From: Anaspis maculata
Lineage: Eukaryota; Arthropoda; Insecta; Coleoptera; Scraptiidae
DNA: 64,000 nucleotides
NCBI GenBank assembly: GCA_949128115.1
Contig: OX421963.1
Coordinates: 83,337,602-83,401,601 of the forward strand
Direction of reading: 5' to 3'
Numbering within the stretch: the first letter of the stretch is position 1; the number at the start of each line of letters is the position of its first letter. The translations under genes and the position numbers were made by a program. Under the pieces are notes generated by a model, which worked only from the letters and a program-made list of their open reading frames with translations, made no database searches and was not told the origin of the DNA. Shown here one piece after another: positions 11,836 through 24,900 of this stretch.

Positions 11836-12892
11836 ATACAGGGTGTTTCAAATTTAAGTCGCGTCATTTCAGAAAATGATGGGAAACTTCAAAAGAAGTT
11901 GACTTTCTCAAAAAAATATATGTCAGAAATGAGTAATAACGGAGATGTAGGCGTTCAAAGTTGAACTTTAAAATAGTTTTTTCGTCATAGCTTTGGAATT
12001 TCTGAACCGATTTCGTTCAAATTTGAATCATTGCTCACTGAAACAAGTCGGTATCGAACATTAGTAACGCATTCCATCAAAAATTTTCAGGGGTTTGGAT
12101 AATATGGGGTGCCCCTGCTTTTTCACCCCTAGTTTTTGGCCTACTCAAATAATTTTTCAAATTGATGAGATTTTTAAATTTCATGTTCAATTTGGAAGAA
12201 AAAGTTACTCCTGCAAAAATTTGGTGAGAGGCTTCGTTCTCGAGATATTATAGGTTGAAACTTCGGAAAACATCTCGCAAACACCATCATCGCACTTTCA
12301 AAAGCCAAAAAAATAAAATCTAAGATAACTAATGATTCCTTTATTGGAATAGGTTCTCTTGGTGTTTTAAGTTGATGAACCATGAATTTTTCTAAGAAAC
12401 GAGAAGTTTTTAGGAAGAAACATTTTTTGGTCTCTTGAAAGTGGATATTTTGATGTGTTTTTCGTAGTTTCAAACCCAAATATCTTGAAAACAACGCATT
12501 CAATCAAAATTTTGCAAGAGTAACTTTTTCTTCCAAATTGAACACAAAATTTAAACGTATAAACAATTTGAAAAATTACTCGAATAGGTGATGAATAGGG
12601 GTGAAAAAGCAGAGGCATCCCTTATTATTCACGTCCCTGGAAAATTTTGATGGAACGCGTTATTACTGTTGGATACCAACTTATTTCAGTAATCTCCGGT
12701 TCAAATTTCAACAAAATCGGTTGAGAAGTTTCAACGTTATGGCGAAAAATTGATTTTTAAAGTTCAATTTTGAACGTCTATATTTCCGTTATTATTCGTT
12801 GCTGACATATATTTTCTTGAAAAAGTCTACTTCTTTTGACGTTCTCCATCATTTTCTGAAAGGACGCGATTTAAATTTGAAACACCCTGTAT
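11836..12892. mobile_element. Foldback element, ATACAGGGTG ends
   Basis: A near-complete palindrome of about 1.06 kb. The left end ATACAGGGTGTTTCAAATTT is mirrored at the right end, and matching blocks continue inward, for example the GAAAAAGTTACTCCTGCAAAA segment near 12200 against its inverse near 12525. No ORF of note. A short TA target fits Tc1/mariner-type integration, but no transposase is inside. Confidence 0.8.
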
Positions 12893-13331
12893 AATTCCAT
12901 CGTAATTTTCTACACCAGGTACTTTTCCTGAATTTCGAGAATATATGCAAATTTTCGACCTATTGTAACAATTTGAGTATCTTACTATCTATTAATTTCT
13001 TAATCCCCATTGATCAAAGTCAGTGCCGGATCTAGCTTTTTTTTATAGAGTGCAAACCCAATTTTGCCACCTACTTCGCTTTTATCCGCTCGCTGTCTCT
13101 TCCAGTTCATTTCTGGTCGTGAGGCAACGATTGATGCCTTATACAGATCCGACTAATCCATCTCGAGTGTTCCATGCATTCTCCAGCAGTTTCCATAGTG
13201 ATCCGGCATACGATTTTCTAGGCGACTCCCAACTAATCACACACCTTCCGCGTGCTCCCCGTGTGCTCAGGAATGTCTGCACCTCCGCCAAAATGGACAG
13301 ATGTGCCTTGATCGAGCGTTGAAGGTTCCCA
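12893..13331. other. Spacer between foldbacks
   Basis: Contains a GC-richer stretch at about 13020-13320 that starts with GTGCCGGATCTAG, a sequence typical of transposon ends. I could not find the partner end. Open frames on both strands there carry no recognised domain. Confidence 0.3.
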
Positions 13332-14573
13332 ATTAGTATATTAGAAATGAAAAAAAATAGGTGCTTTGCTGGAATCAATTAAAACAAAAACGATTTTTTC
13401 ACCATGGCAAGCTTACAGTCCCTTCTTCAACATATCAAAAGTCCTCAACTCTGGGACTGCTACAAATCAGTATAAAAGGTGGGAGTTTATTATTTTTCTT
13501 CACTTTCTTTTTTCTTGAAAAGGGTTCTAGGCTAGTTTGATAGGCCATAGCTCGGTCCATAGTCTTCCAATAAACATTATGGAAATATACCACCCAGCAA
13601 CTGCTGCGTATCAAGTTACAGGGTGAAAACTATTTTTCATCTTCCATTTTTTTTTTTATGGAACTGATCTAGATTGGAGCCGGTTTCAGTTCTTTTGCAA
13701 GCTTATAATGGCATACTAAACATATGAAAAGGACACATCTCTGCATCTGCTGCTTTCCAATTTACAGGGTGAAAAGTCATTTTTACATTTCAATTTTTTT
13801 TTTGGTAAAATCGGCTCACACAATAATTGCGACTGGTTCTTCTGTAAACTTGAGGCTTCTAGTCAAACATATCATAATAACACATTTCTGTTACAGCTAC
13901 GTTTTCATTTACAAGTTTAAATATTTGGTTGCGTTTCAAGATCTTTTGAATTTTTGATGCAATATACCCAAATATACCCAAACATTTCAATTTGTAAAAA
14001 ACAACGTTGCTGTAGCAGAAATGTATTATTTTGATATGTTTGACCAGAGACTTCAAGTTTACAAAAGAACCAGTCGTAATTGCAGTGTGAGACAATTTTA
14101 CCAAGAAAAAAAATTGTAACGTGAAAATGACTTTTCACCCTGTTAATTGGAAAGCAGCAGTTGCAAAGACGTATCCTTTTCATATGTTCAGTATGACATT
14201 ATAAGCTTGCAAAAGAACTGAAACCGGCTTCAATCTGAATCAGTTTCACCAAGAAAAAATATTAAAGATGAAAAGTAGTTTCCACCCTGTAACTTGATAC
14301 AGAGCAGTTGCTGGGTGGTATATTTTTTATATGTTTATTGGAAGACTATGGCCTATCAAACAAGCCTGAAACCGGTTTTTTCAGTCACCAGTTTTTCAAG
14401 GAAGGAAGGAAGTGAAGAAAAATAATAAACTTTCACCCTGTGTACTAATTTGTAGCAGTCCCAGAGTTGAGGACTTTTGATATGTTGAAGAGGGAACTAA
14501 AAGCTGGCCATAGTGAAGAAGTCGTTTTTGTTTGAATTAATTCCAGCAGATATTCTATTTCCAATATACTAAA
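13332..14573. mobile_element. 1.24-kb foldback palindrome
   Basis: The left arm begins with TTAGTATATT and the right arm ends with its inverse. Strong arm matches include CCTCAACTCTGGGACTGCTAC (left, about 13440) against the inverse at about 14460, and the ACAGGGTGAAAA blocks near 13618 and 13765 against their inverses. The centre lies near 13950. No coding sequence. It differs from its neighbours in having ACAGGGTG inside the arms rather than at the tips. Confidence 0.75.
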
Positions 14574-14899
14574 TGCCAAGCCATCGCGTATACTTCTGGA
14601 AATGTCCAGAGCACCGCACGTGTATATCTACTTACACCGCTACATGATGGACGAAAGAATCTAGAAAGCTCGCGTGTTTACCAGTATGCACGGAATCGCC
14701 GCTGGTAACAATATGCTGATATGTTATACTCATGATGATATTTATAGTGATAGCTGGTAATAATTAAATGGTAATGGTATTCCAAATATAAATTTATTTG
14801 TGATAACAAACTGAACTAAAACGAAATAAAAATAAAAAGCAATGCAGTTCGGTGCTTATGAAATGTATAAAGAAAAAATCAGATAATATGTTATATAAG

Positions 14900-15356
14900 T
14901 ACAGGGTGCTCACGTGAATATGATACCCCTCCCCCTGGAAACTTCCTTTAGAAGACAATTATTTCAAAAATGGAAAACGATTAGTTTGAAACTTTAACCT
15001 AAGTCAACTCAACTCTGAAAACTCGGAAGAGGAATGAAATATTTTTCTAAATTTCAGCAAATTGTGTGAAACTTCAAAAGCATTTTTCATATGGGTTTTT
15101 GATCAACCTATCAAGTGTGAAATATATTTATAATCAGAATAAAAAGCGAAATCGATTTCCATATTGAAATACGAGGTGTCAAATTTGAAAATGATTTTTG
15201 ATGTTTCACCCTGTAAACGATAGATCTGTCACAAAAAACTTTAATGGAGAGATTCGAAACCTGCGAAAAAATCATGCAAGAGTCATCCTTTTGAAAATTA
15301 TATTCAAGAGGAAGTCTTCAAGGGGTAGAGGGTAAATTTATACGTGAACACCCTGT
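14900..15356. mobile_element. Short foldback element, ACAGGGTG ends
   Basis: ACAGGGTGCTCACGTGAAT at the left is mirrored by the ATACGTGAACACCCTGT tip at the right, and GAAGAC/GTCTTC-containing blocks pair further in. About 457 bp, non-coding. Confidence 0.7.
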
Positions 15357-16220
15357 CCAGTTAGTGTAAAATAGATAAAGAAAAACAGTGAAAACAAAAA
15401 CTTTTCACGCTGACACTCAAGATGCGGCGCAACAGCTGACCGCAGAAACCGTTTCAATCCGGCCTATGGATTCTTCTACAACAGCATGAGTAATCGCGAG
15501 TTTATATACGTTTAGAGCAGTTGACAGTTGAAAGTGAAAAAAACCGCAAAAGTGCCTTATTCAAACTCTTGTTTTGAGAAATATCGAATATTCGTTCCAA
15601 AACTAGCGAATTTTGACCTAAAATAATTTTAAAATACAATTCCTATACATACGGCTTCAGCAGCGAAGTGCTTTGCGTATATATACGTCTAGAGCAGCTT
15701 GAGGGCGAGTTAAGACGTTGTGTTAAGGCGGCAGCCATTCAATGCTCAAAACAAGAATCAATGGATGGATTGATACAAAACAAATCAGTAAATACAGTAT
15801 AATATGATAAACCTGCCTTCATCAGATAGGTTTTTACTGTTGTTTTTAGTATTTCGTTATCACATGCCATTCTAGCATGTAGGTACACTATGGCTAGAAA
15901 AACGTTGATTTCCTGAAAAAATTGTAACTAACATCGTAACATACCTCATTACCACATGTCGGAAGCCTCTGTAGGTACTATAGATTAAAAAAAGAACTTT
16001 TCAAGTCCATTGTTATAACTCATTTATAAATTAACGATATGTATTATACTTTCAGCGCAGCAGCCTCGCCCGTTTCTCACCCAAACTTGTGATGTTGTAT
16101 GATTAAACTGTTGAAACGGACCTTGTTGGGAACAAGTGTTAGGCTGTGAAATGTACCTACCTACCTACCTAAATACGGCCTTTCAAGCTTTCAATAATTA
16201 TAAAACTTGTAACATTTCAG
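15357..16220. other. Upstream or intronic DNA of the first zinc-finger gene
   Basis: No gene visible. Contains a short CTACCTAC run at about 16150 and ends in a splice acceptor (AACATTTCAG, AG at 16219-16220). Confidence 0.5.
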
Positions 16221-17019
16221 GTCTGAGGTCTCAGCAGATGACAGCTCATCGTCGGACTCTCTCAGAAATGAAACTCAGAAAGCGAAGACACGATATAGGA
16301 ATTCCATTGACTCAAATGAGGGAAAAGACCTTCGGTGTGATGAGTGCTCTCACTTGACAAAAAATGATATTTTGTTGAAAGTGTACGGAGGAAAACACTT
16401 CCGAAAACACCTTGAAAATGAAATAGTGAATGAGTTCAATTGCACACAGTGTCCTTTAACATTTGAAAAAGAAAGGGGTTTGAAGCAGCATATTTTGATG
16501 ATGCACACATCAGACGACAAAGAGAATTGGTTAAGTTGTACCAAGTGCTCCAGGCAGTACAAAGTTAAACGCAATCTTACCGAGCATATGATGACTCATG
16601 CTACACCTGACCAGAGCCGCTGCTTCAGTTGTACCAAATGTAGTTACACAGCTGTGAAGAAGTACCGATTAAATGTCCACATCCGACAGGTACACCCCGA
16701 CAAGCTGTTGAATTGTAACAAATGCCTCTCCAAGTTTAAGAATGTCTCCAACTTAAAACAGCACATGGTTACTCATGCTCCATTTGACGCGCCCAGACCG
16801 TTCAAATGTACGATCTGTTCTCATCGAAGCAAACGAAGACAACATCTCGATAGACATATACAGCACCATCATCCCATTTTAGATAATGAGGTCTTTCCTT
16901 CCACTTGCACAAACTGCCCTCACATTTCCAACAACAAGGGAGATTTTGAAAGACACATGTCGACATGTCATGTTCATAATAGGAAAATAAAAGATGACTC
17001 CTCGGATGAATCCATGTGA
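16221..17019 (+). CDS. C2H2 zinc-finger protein, terminal exon (paralogue 1)
   Basis: The acceptor AACATTTCAG is followed by an exon in phase with one leftover base, encoding about 265 residues to the TGA at 17017. A serine/acidic leader (DDSSSSDS) comes first, then six good C2H2 fingers starting near FNCTQC, LSCTKC, FSCTKC, LNCNKC, FKCTIC and STCTNC. An additional N-terminal finger (CDEC) has Tyr instead of its first His. There is no in-frame ATG before the fingers, so translation must start in an upstream exon I could not locate. Nuclear DNA-binding is the expected role of the family; the target is unknown. A polyadenylation signal AATAAA lies at 17255. The exon start and phase match the paralogues at 21185 and 28171. 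Confidence 0.82.
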
Positions 17020-17503
17020 TCCAATTATTGTGTTGACATGGATCCATGCTAGATTGAGAATGATGATTCAGACAAAGTTTTGGTAACAAAATGGCATATC
17101 TACAAGAAAAAATTTATGGTTCAAGGTTTGGTATTTAGGGTCCTATTGTCAGACAGCAGCGTCAAATAGTTCCAGTACTTATTTTGTTCTCGTTGTTGAC
17201 TTCAATGTTTATCTATGTGATTTATCTACATAGGTATTTGCATGTACCTACCTTAATAAATATTTCATATGATGTGTATTTTAGATGTATTGTTCTGATT
17301 TTATTAAAGTTTCTTCACATTATTTATGTGGGTATCTACTGAAAGCCGGTACCTATACCTATCAATATCAGATGTCAAACTCTTATGAACCAGCTGTTTA
17401 AAAACAAGAAGAAACTCAAATCAGTTTCGTTATGTTCAAGGATCATGTGTAGGTCTGTTTACATGTTTACATGTTTACAAGGTTGGTAAGGAAAAGATAT
17501 CTA
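17020..17503. other. 3' UTR and downstream of zinc-finger gene 1
   Basis: Non-coding; AATAAA at 17255-17260 is the likely poly(A) signal. Confidence 0.5.
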
Positions 17504-18009
17504 GAGAGCGGATTTATAATTTTTCACATGTTCTATTAGCTAAGTTGGATGCAACTGTCGATTTGCAGCTTGACGTTTCCATCTATAAGGAACCTAAATG
17601 CCAAGTTTTATTTCGCATATAATTTATTATTTTGACTTTTTACCGCATACAAATTGATAGTCCATATAATCGCATATAGCCGCATATTTAGTCCATATTT
17701 TTGCACATATCTGGATATTTGTCACTATTTTGCAAATTTTATCTATATGTGCGAGATAGTCACGATATTTTGATTTCAAGGAAAAAATAATTCAAAATTT
17801 TCGAAGATTTTTTTTTCTCTCCAATGGTCAAAATTAGTTGGTTGGTTTTACATATAAATGTTATATTTTTCACTATTCTTGCAGCTTATATCACATATTC
17901 ACTCGCATATATTGCTTTTCTTGAACATTTTTACCGCATATTTTGATACTTTTTAAGCGCATATAAACTGCATATTTTGGACTTTTTTACCGCATATAAA
18001 TCCGCTCTC
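17504..18009. mobile_element. 506-bp TIR element with CCGCATAT repeats
   Basis: The 15-bp TIR GAGAGCGGATTTATA at 17504-17518 is perfectly inverted at 17995-18009. The inside repeats CGCATAT or its variants about a dozen times, especially as TTTACCGCATAT. No coding sequence and no clear TSD. Probably a MITE-like element abutting the foldback that starts at 18010. Confidence 0.6.
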
Positions 18010-20143
18010 GTGTGCAGCTTCTTGAAGATATATAGAGTTATGTCTTAATCGATTCCTGGGGGATCAAGAACCATGAAAAATCATGGTGGAATATTGGCAT
18101 TCACTGCAGACAAGTATGGTGGAGGCGCCAAGATGGGCTTCATCTGGTGATAAAAAACTGGCTGTAGCTCATTTGTTTTTGAACGGATTTTTACATTTTT
18201 TTTTTTTTTTTTTTTTATCCGTTTATTTAACGTCGGCCTATTTCCGCAACGAGGCCTAACACCGACGCCGGTGAATGCTTTCCTCCACTATACCGGAAAT
18301 TTTGCCGAACCCCTGTGTGTTCCAACACAGGGTAGGGATTTTTAACGACCACCAACATCGCATGGGGTCGGCACCATCGTTCGTATTTTACGTGCTATGC
18401 GACACACGGCGCGTCTTGCATTTAGCAAGCATTCCAACTAAACCAAGGAGCTTGTTTTTCGAGGCCGAAAATCCGTCCCCGGCGGAGATCGAACCCGCGA
18501 CCTCTGGAGTGGCAGTCGAACGCGCTAACTAACCACACCACAAGCTCCTCACTCCTCATTTTTACATCTGACACGTCATTTTGTGAACAAAAAAATTCTC
18601 TTCATACTCCATACCTAAATTTACAAACGTCATTCCGTGAAACTGTCATAGAAGATATGCTAAATTCCGCCATTTTTTTGAGGTTATCCGATATTTTTGA
18701 AACCTGGCAGTATCATAGAGCTTGAGGTGCTCTTTCCAAATTTCCACTTTTCCACATCGTATTTTTGCCGTTTTGGCCGCCATATTGGAATGACGGCGCG
18801 CAAAAAACAGCTTTTTGTCAATATCTTGAATTCAACTGACTCAAGATTGAAACGTGTATATGCGGAGAAAAGCCCATTCAAACCTCTACAATTTGACTTA
18901 TCATTCATTCATGTGCAATTTATGGTTCTTGAGTTAGAGCTTTCAGTACTTCCGGAAGCATCAACTTTCGGCATTCAATCAGCATGTTAAATTGATACCA
19001 CCGTCACGTAGTAAGCAAATTAACCATAAATAGCTATCGACCATTAACCATAGATGATGAAAAATTTAGAAAATCGATCATGACGATGTTATTTGTGTAA
19101 TTACAGGGTGAGCTGTGAAAGTAAATTGACTTTAGAAAGAAATAAAGGTAATATAGCATTTGAAGGATATTGGAGCTACATTCGAAACTCATTATTATGA
19201 TGAAACTTTGGGTCATTATTCAGAAGATCTACGTTTCCACTTCGTGTCTCTGCTGTTCTGGCCATAATTTTGAAATGATGGCGTCCAAAAAACATATTTT
19301 CGGAAAATTTTTGGAAAATTTGTCATAAAATTTCAGGTTTCATATCAAAAGTGGAGGTATATTAAATTATCTAAAGTTTGACATTTGAATCACTCATGTG
19401 CGACTTACGGTTCTCAAGCTTTACTTTTTCAAAGTCAATTTTCCCTTAGAGTTTACTCTGTAGTTGCATAACAACCATTATTATGATTGATTTTCTGGAT
19501 ATTAATGGTCTGTGGTTGACAACTTATCATTATTTATGGTCAATTTGACTGCCACGTGGAGCTAAGATCAACTTGATATGATGATTGGGTGACAAAAGTT
19601 GATGCTTCAGGGAGTTCTAGAAGCCATAACTCAAGAACCAAAAGTAGCACGTACACGAGTAAGGTGTCAAATTGTAGAGAATTGAATAAGCTTCTATTCG
19701 CATACAAACGCTTCCACCTCACATTGACTGAAATGGAGATAGTGACCAAGAAACTGTTTTTTGGGCCAAGACGGCAAATATACGAAGTGGAAAAGTGGAA
19801 AATCGGAAAGGGCACCTCAAGATCTATAATACTGCCAAGTTTCAAAAATATCAGACAAACTTCAAAAAAGGCTGGAATTTAGCATATCTTATAAAGACAC
19901 TTTTGACAGTTTCCGGGAATGACGTTTGTAAATTCAAGTATGGAAAAATACGAGAATGTTTTTTGTCTACAAAATGACGTTCAAGATGTTGAAATCCGTT
20001 GAAAAACAAACGAGCTACAGCCAGTTTATTATCAGGTACCAGATGGAGCCCATTTTGGCGCCTCCACCATATTTGCCTGCAGCAGATGTCAATATTCCAC
20101 CATAATTTTTCATGGTCCTATATATCTTCTCGAAGTTGCACAC
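18010..20143. mobile_element. Large foldback element interrupted by a SINE
   Basis: The left arm from GTGTGCAGCTTCTTGAAGAT pairs with the right arm ending ATCTTCTCGAAGTTGCACAC at 20143. Long matching blocks follow on both sides, such as the GGTGGAGGCGCCAAGATGGG segment near 18120 against the inverse near 20060, and the segments near 18700 against those near 19830. The arms are unequal because the left carries a 361-bp SINE at 18197-18557. Open frames of about 97 codons in both arms are copies of the same arm and are not genes. Confidence 0.7.
18197..18557 (-). mobile_element. tRNA-derived SINE
   Basis: Read on the minus strand, it starts with a tRNA-like head (GGTGTGGTTAGTTAGCGCG resembling box A, then GGTCGCGGGTTCGATCTCC resembling box B), continues with a body that repeats CAAGCTCC, and ends in a poly-A tail (poly-T at about 18197-18216 on plus). 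A perfect 10-bp target-site duplication ATTTTTACAT flanks it (18187-18196 and 18558-18567). RNA polymerase III transcription and LINE-driven retroposition are inferred from the structure. Confidence 0.8.
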
Positions 20144-21184
20144 GGCCAAGCCTTTTTTGACCCTATGCTCCCAGACTAATACAAAAGTTACAGAAGAGAT
20201 GAGAAGAAAGTCTATTATGATGATTGATAACTCATCATCTGCAGAACGATAATATTCCAACCGCAGCAGTCCCATCCGTCCTTCACTTGCTCTCAAACAA
20301 GCACAAAGTAACTATCTAGCGACGGACTGAAATCTGGAATGTTGTGAATGAAAATTATCCAAATCGGACAGGATCGGATATAAGCGACCCATGTGGAATG
20401 GCGAAATTTAGTAGTGACCAGCTTTTCTCCCAGCTATTCTTTGAGTTTCCATAGATGAAAAATTTCTAATCTGAATCGCTCGGAGGGTTGAGAAAGACAC
20501 CTAGGACCTAGGCACTTAGAATACTTACATTCAGAACAGACTAGTCAACACAGGAGCCTAGAAATACAAGCTTTAAATTCAATTGAGGTTCAAGAAAAAA
20601 GATTTCCAATGTGTTCAATGCTCCCAGATATAAAAAGCTAGATATGTATACAGAAAGTTTCTCGTGAAAGTTGAAAGTGAAGAAGTGAACTGGGTAAGGG
20701 TGAATTTGCCAGAAGTAGGAAAAAGTTTGGCAAGTCTCAAAAGCTTTCATTTCTTCAAGTAAAACTTCAACGTCAAAGTTCGATTGTGAAACTGGCTGTA
20801 TAACTACTAACAGGCTCAAACTAGCCTTCTTATAAAATAATTATTGATGTTTGTTCACATTCTTCAAAAAGTGATGAAGAGAGCTGTACTAATTTTTTTA
20901 GAAGAAAAGTAAGAAATAACATTGTGATAGCTTATCTGCATGCAGAAAACGGTACCCACTAAGTATTTGACCTCCAGTAATCCCAAGTCCGTCCTTTAAC
21001 TGCTCTCCGACAAGCACAAAATACTCAGCCAAGATTGTACGGGTAGTCCTGGACAAAGTTAATGTTCAAAAATACAACTATTGAATAACGTCCTGATCGG
21101 ATACAGTTATCATTTGATGATATAAAATGTGGGTGAGCACTGCATGGTCCGTTAAAGTTTTCATAGATGACTGCAAAATTTCAG
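20144..21184. other. Intron or upstream region of zinc-finger gene 2
   Basis: No gene visible. The part from about 20760 to 21184 aligns with 27770-28170 upstream of paralogue 3, so the duplication unit includes this non-coding DNA. Ends in an acceptor (AAAATTTCAG). Confidence 0.6.
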
Positions 21185-21572
21185 GTCTGAGTCGCTTGAT
21201 GTGTTGGAAGAGGTACCTAGCACTCCTGCATTGGCAGATGCCAGCTCGTTACCAGCTTGTTCAACAAAGGGACATCAGTCTGCCATACCACAACTTCCGA
21301 ATTCGATTGACCCAACTGACAAGAAAGGTTTTCAATGCGATCATGAAAAATGCTCTCACGTAGAAGAAGATGAAGTTTTGTTGGAAGTGCACAAGGTGAA
21401 ACACCTCAAGACTCAAGACTGGTACAATTGTCCACGATGTTCTCACAGATCCAAATACAGACACGGGATCCGAAACCACTTGGTACAGCACCTCCCATCT
21501 GATAAAATCAAATACTACAGTTGTACCAACTGTTCTTACAAAGCCAAATGCAAAAAGTCCTTGAGAAGGCAT
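21185..21572 (+). pseudogene. C2H2 zinc-finger gene (paralogue 2), 5' part, split by Gypsy element
   Basis: The exon begins after an acceptor AG at 21183-21184, same phase as its paralogues. It encodes the shared leader (SESLDVLEEVPSTPALADAS), a C-X4-C/H-X3-H finger (CDHEKC), a YNCPRC finger and a third finger beginning YSCTNC. A retrotransposon begins at 21573, exactly after the first His of the third finger. Reading on into the LTR adds Cys-Cys-Val-His-Thr and a stop, so a truncated three-finger product is possible. Apart from the insertion the frame is intact, and it continues at 26173. Confidence 0.85.
21568..21572. repeat. 5-bp target-site duplication GGCAT (left)
   Basis: GGCAT precedes the left LTR and is repeated at 26168-26172 after the right LTR. 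Confidence 0.9.
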
Positions 21573-21782
21573 TGTTGTGTCCACACTTAACATCGGGGTT
21601 CTTGATCAGGAACGGCGCTACTTTGTTAAGTACGAGGTTTTAATAAAAGACACCATTTAGCAAATCGTGACAGTGGTAGTCGTCCCGCGCTGTCAATGCA
21701 CACCGCGTGAGCGACTGTCATTTATTCAGTTACCGACATTACAGGGCAGCCAGTGGCGTACCAATTAATGACATACATTACA
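21573..21782 (-). repeat. Gypsy 3' LTR (210 bp)
   Basis: Starts TGTTGTGTCC and ends ACATTACA on the plus strand; identical by eye to 25958-26167. Its first bases provide the new C-terminus of the interrupted zinc-finger protein. Confidence 0.9.
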
Positions 21783-21795
21783 TTTCTCCTTCCAC
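21783..21795 (-). promoter_or_regulatory. Gypsy polypurine tract
   Basis: On the minus strand GTGGAAGGAGAAA directly abuts the 3' LTR, the expected plus-strand primer site. Confidence 0.7.
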
Positions 21796-21939
21796 TTAAG
21801 ATTAAGGACTAAGAGCACACGACATCACAAAAGTTATAATATTCAAAACAATACAGAATATAATGCCTATTTTTAGGTCATGGTACAAGGCAACTCGACA
21901 ATGATTACTAATTAAAAATTCAACAGTAATACAAAATTA

Positions 21940-24900
21940 TTACAGATCCAACCGAACTGGGGGTTTTCTTATACGATCTGAACGTCTTAGTAAATTAGGT
22001 TCCGTACTCAACATTTTTGGAGTAACAGCTTTAGGTGTAGTTTCAACAGAAACCATTGGAGGAGAATTTTCACTGCAATTTTCACTGTTGCGATTCGGAG
22101 TGTTCAACTGGATATTCGCTGAATTTTGCTTTTCTACGTTCACCTTCGGTATGTACATTGGCATGCTCAGTTGAGGCACTGGCGTCGCCAACTGACATTT
22201 TACAATATCCTCGCTAACAACTCTCCGCAAATTATTCCCATGTTTGTATACAATTCTGTCATTTACGCTGACTAAATAAGTAACTGCACTACAATGTTTT
22301 ACAACCTGACCTTTGGTCCATTTTTCTTTAGAGTAGGGTCCCAGGTTTCCTACTAATACCTGCTCTCCCTCAGAAAACATGGGTGGCTTGATATATTGCT
22401 CAAAATCGGTTTTAATGACATTACCTTTCTTTGGTTTTAACAAGTCCAAACGAGTTCTTGGTTTAATTTTGAAAATCATTTCATTAGGACTGAGTCCTGT
22501 ACTTGCACATGGGCTGTTACGGTAGCTGAACAAAAAATTAGTAATTTGCTGTTCACATGTTAAAGTGGTTTTCTGTATTAAAAATTTCTTCAGTGATTGC
22601 TTGACCACTTGAACATGTCGTTCCGCAGCCCCGTTGGATTGAGGGTGATATGGGGGTGATTTTACAACTTGGATTCCGTTGACATTACAGAATTTCACAA
22701 AAGCATTGGAGTTAAAAGGGGGGCCATTATCACTTACGATGACTTGGGGCAGTCCCATAACTGAGAATGTACATTTCAGTTTTTCAATTGTCTGTGTCAC
22801 ATCAGATCCCTTTGACATTCGATGAATATCCAACCATTTTGACTTACTGTCCACCAACAGTAAAAACGTACTTCCATCATAGTGAAAGAAATCGATATGG
22901 ACTCTTTGGAAAATATTCTCTGTCTTAGGCCACGACATAAGATACTTTTCGGAATTATTTTGACTAACTTGACACACAGGACAATTAGCGATCATTCCCT
23001 CGATATCATTTTGCATTCCTGGCCACCAGAATACAGATCTTGCCAAAATCTTCGATCTTACGATCCCCATATGATCCTCATGCAACAACTGAAGTACCTC
23101 TTTCTGTAAACTCTCTGGAACTACCACTCTTGCTCCAAGCAACACACAATTTTCTTCCACGGACAGTTCGTTCCGTTTCAAAAAATAGGGCTTCAATTCC
23201 TCAGAATTTACTTTACTGGGCCAACCTGATTTTACATAATCCATGACTTTTACTAGTGTCGAGTCTTTCTTGGTACAGTTGGCGATATCAACGTATGTCA
23301 ATGGCAATTCCTCACTCAAACTAAAAGAGTGTATCGAACTATCGATGCCAGTTTCACCTGCCAAAGGTAAACGCGACAACATATCCGCCTCGAACAACTG
23401 CGTTCCCTTCCTGTACTCAATTTTATAATCATACGCCGACAAAATGATATTCCAACGGATGATCCTCGACGCTGACATGACCGAAATGTTTTTATCAGGG
23501 TTGAAAATGACTTTTAGTGGCTGGTGGTCAGACACCAAAATAAATTTTCGACCAAAAATGTACTTGTGAAACCGTTTCACACAAAATATGATAGCTAAAG
23601 CTTCCTTCTCGAGTTGTGAGTAGTTTTGCTCTGCTTTCGACAACGTACTGGACACAAACATGATTGGCTTTTCGATTCCGTTCTCTCTATGGCTTAAAAC
23701 ACCGCCTACTCCATACGAACTACTGTCACACGAAATAACCAACGTCTTGTTTGGATCGTAGTGTGCCAACACGTTACTTTGGGTAATTGATTCTTTACTC
23801 AGAAGAAATGCTTTCCGGCATTTTTCGTCAAATTCAAATTTTACACCTTTTTCCAATAGCCTGTACAAAGGTTTCAACTGTGACGATAGCATGGGCACGA
23901 ATTTACCGTAATAATTCAACAACCCCAAATAAGCGCGTAGCTGCGTCACGTCTTTGGGCTCAGGCGCATCCCTGATTGCACGTACTTTTTCATCTGTTGG
24001 ATGTATACCTTCCCTGTCTACTCTGTGACCCAGGTATTCTACCTCATCCATGAAAAATTTTGACTTGTCCATGTTAATCTTCACATTGAACTTACTCAAC
24101 CTTTCCAAAACCAATCTCACGGTCATCTGTGCTTCCTCAACAGTCTCACCTGCGATCAGGATATCATCCAAATAACAACTTACTTTTCCAGGAATTCCAC
24201 TTAGAATCTGATCCATTACCGACTGAAAAATAGCAGGCGCTGCTGCTATACCGTAAGTTAATCGCGTGAATTGAAACAAACCAACGTGTGTCGATACAGT
24301 CAAATACTTCTGGAACTCAGGATGTACTTTCAATTGTTGATACGCACCTGTCAAGTCTAAAACAGTGAATACCTTTCCACCTGCTAAACTCGCAAAAATG
24401 TCCTCTGGTTTTGGTATCGGATACTGATCGATCTTTAATGCTTTATTGACAGTCAATCGAAAATCTGAACAAATTCTCACATCGCCATTTTTTTTTGGGA
24501 CTATTACAATGGGTGCCGCCCATTCACAGTGGTTAACTTTCTTGATAATCCCCACTTTTTCCATTTGTTTCAGTTTTTTCTCTACTTTTGACCTCAATGC
24601 AAAAGGCATTCCATAAGGTCTTTTTACCACCGGTACCACCTCATCTTTTACTTGAAATTTTACTTCAAATTCATTGATCGGCTTACACAAATTTGCATCA
24701 AAAACATCTGGAAACTCTTTCTTGAGCTCATCAATACCACACAAGTTTTCTTTTACAAAATTGACATGCTTTTCACTCTCGAAGGTATTTTTCCAATTTG
24801 GATACAATTGACTCAGCCAATCCCTACCCAACAAAGGCACAAAATCCTTGGATGACTCTATCACCGTCAAAACCAATCGGTACAATTCTCCTTGATGTCG

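Noticed and set aside
18275..18532. 85-codon open frame
   Set aside because: It lies wholly within the SINE, on the opposite strand.
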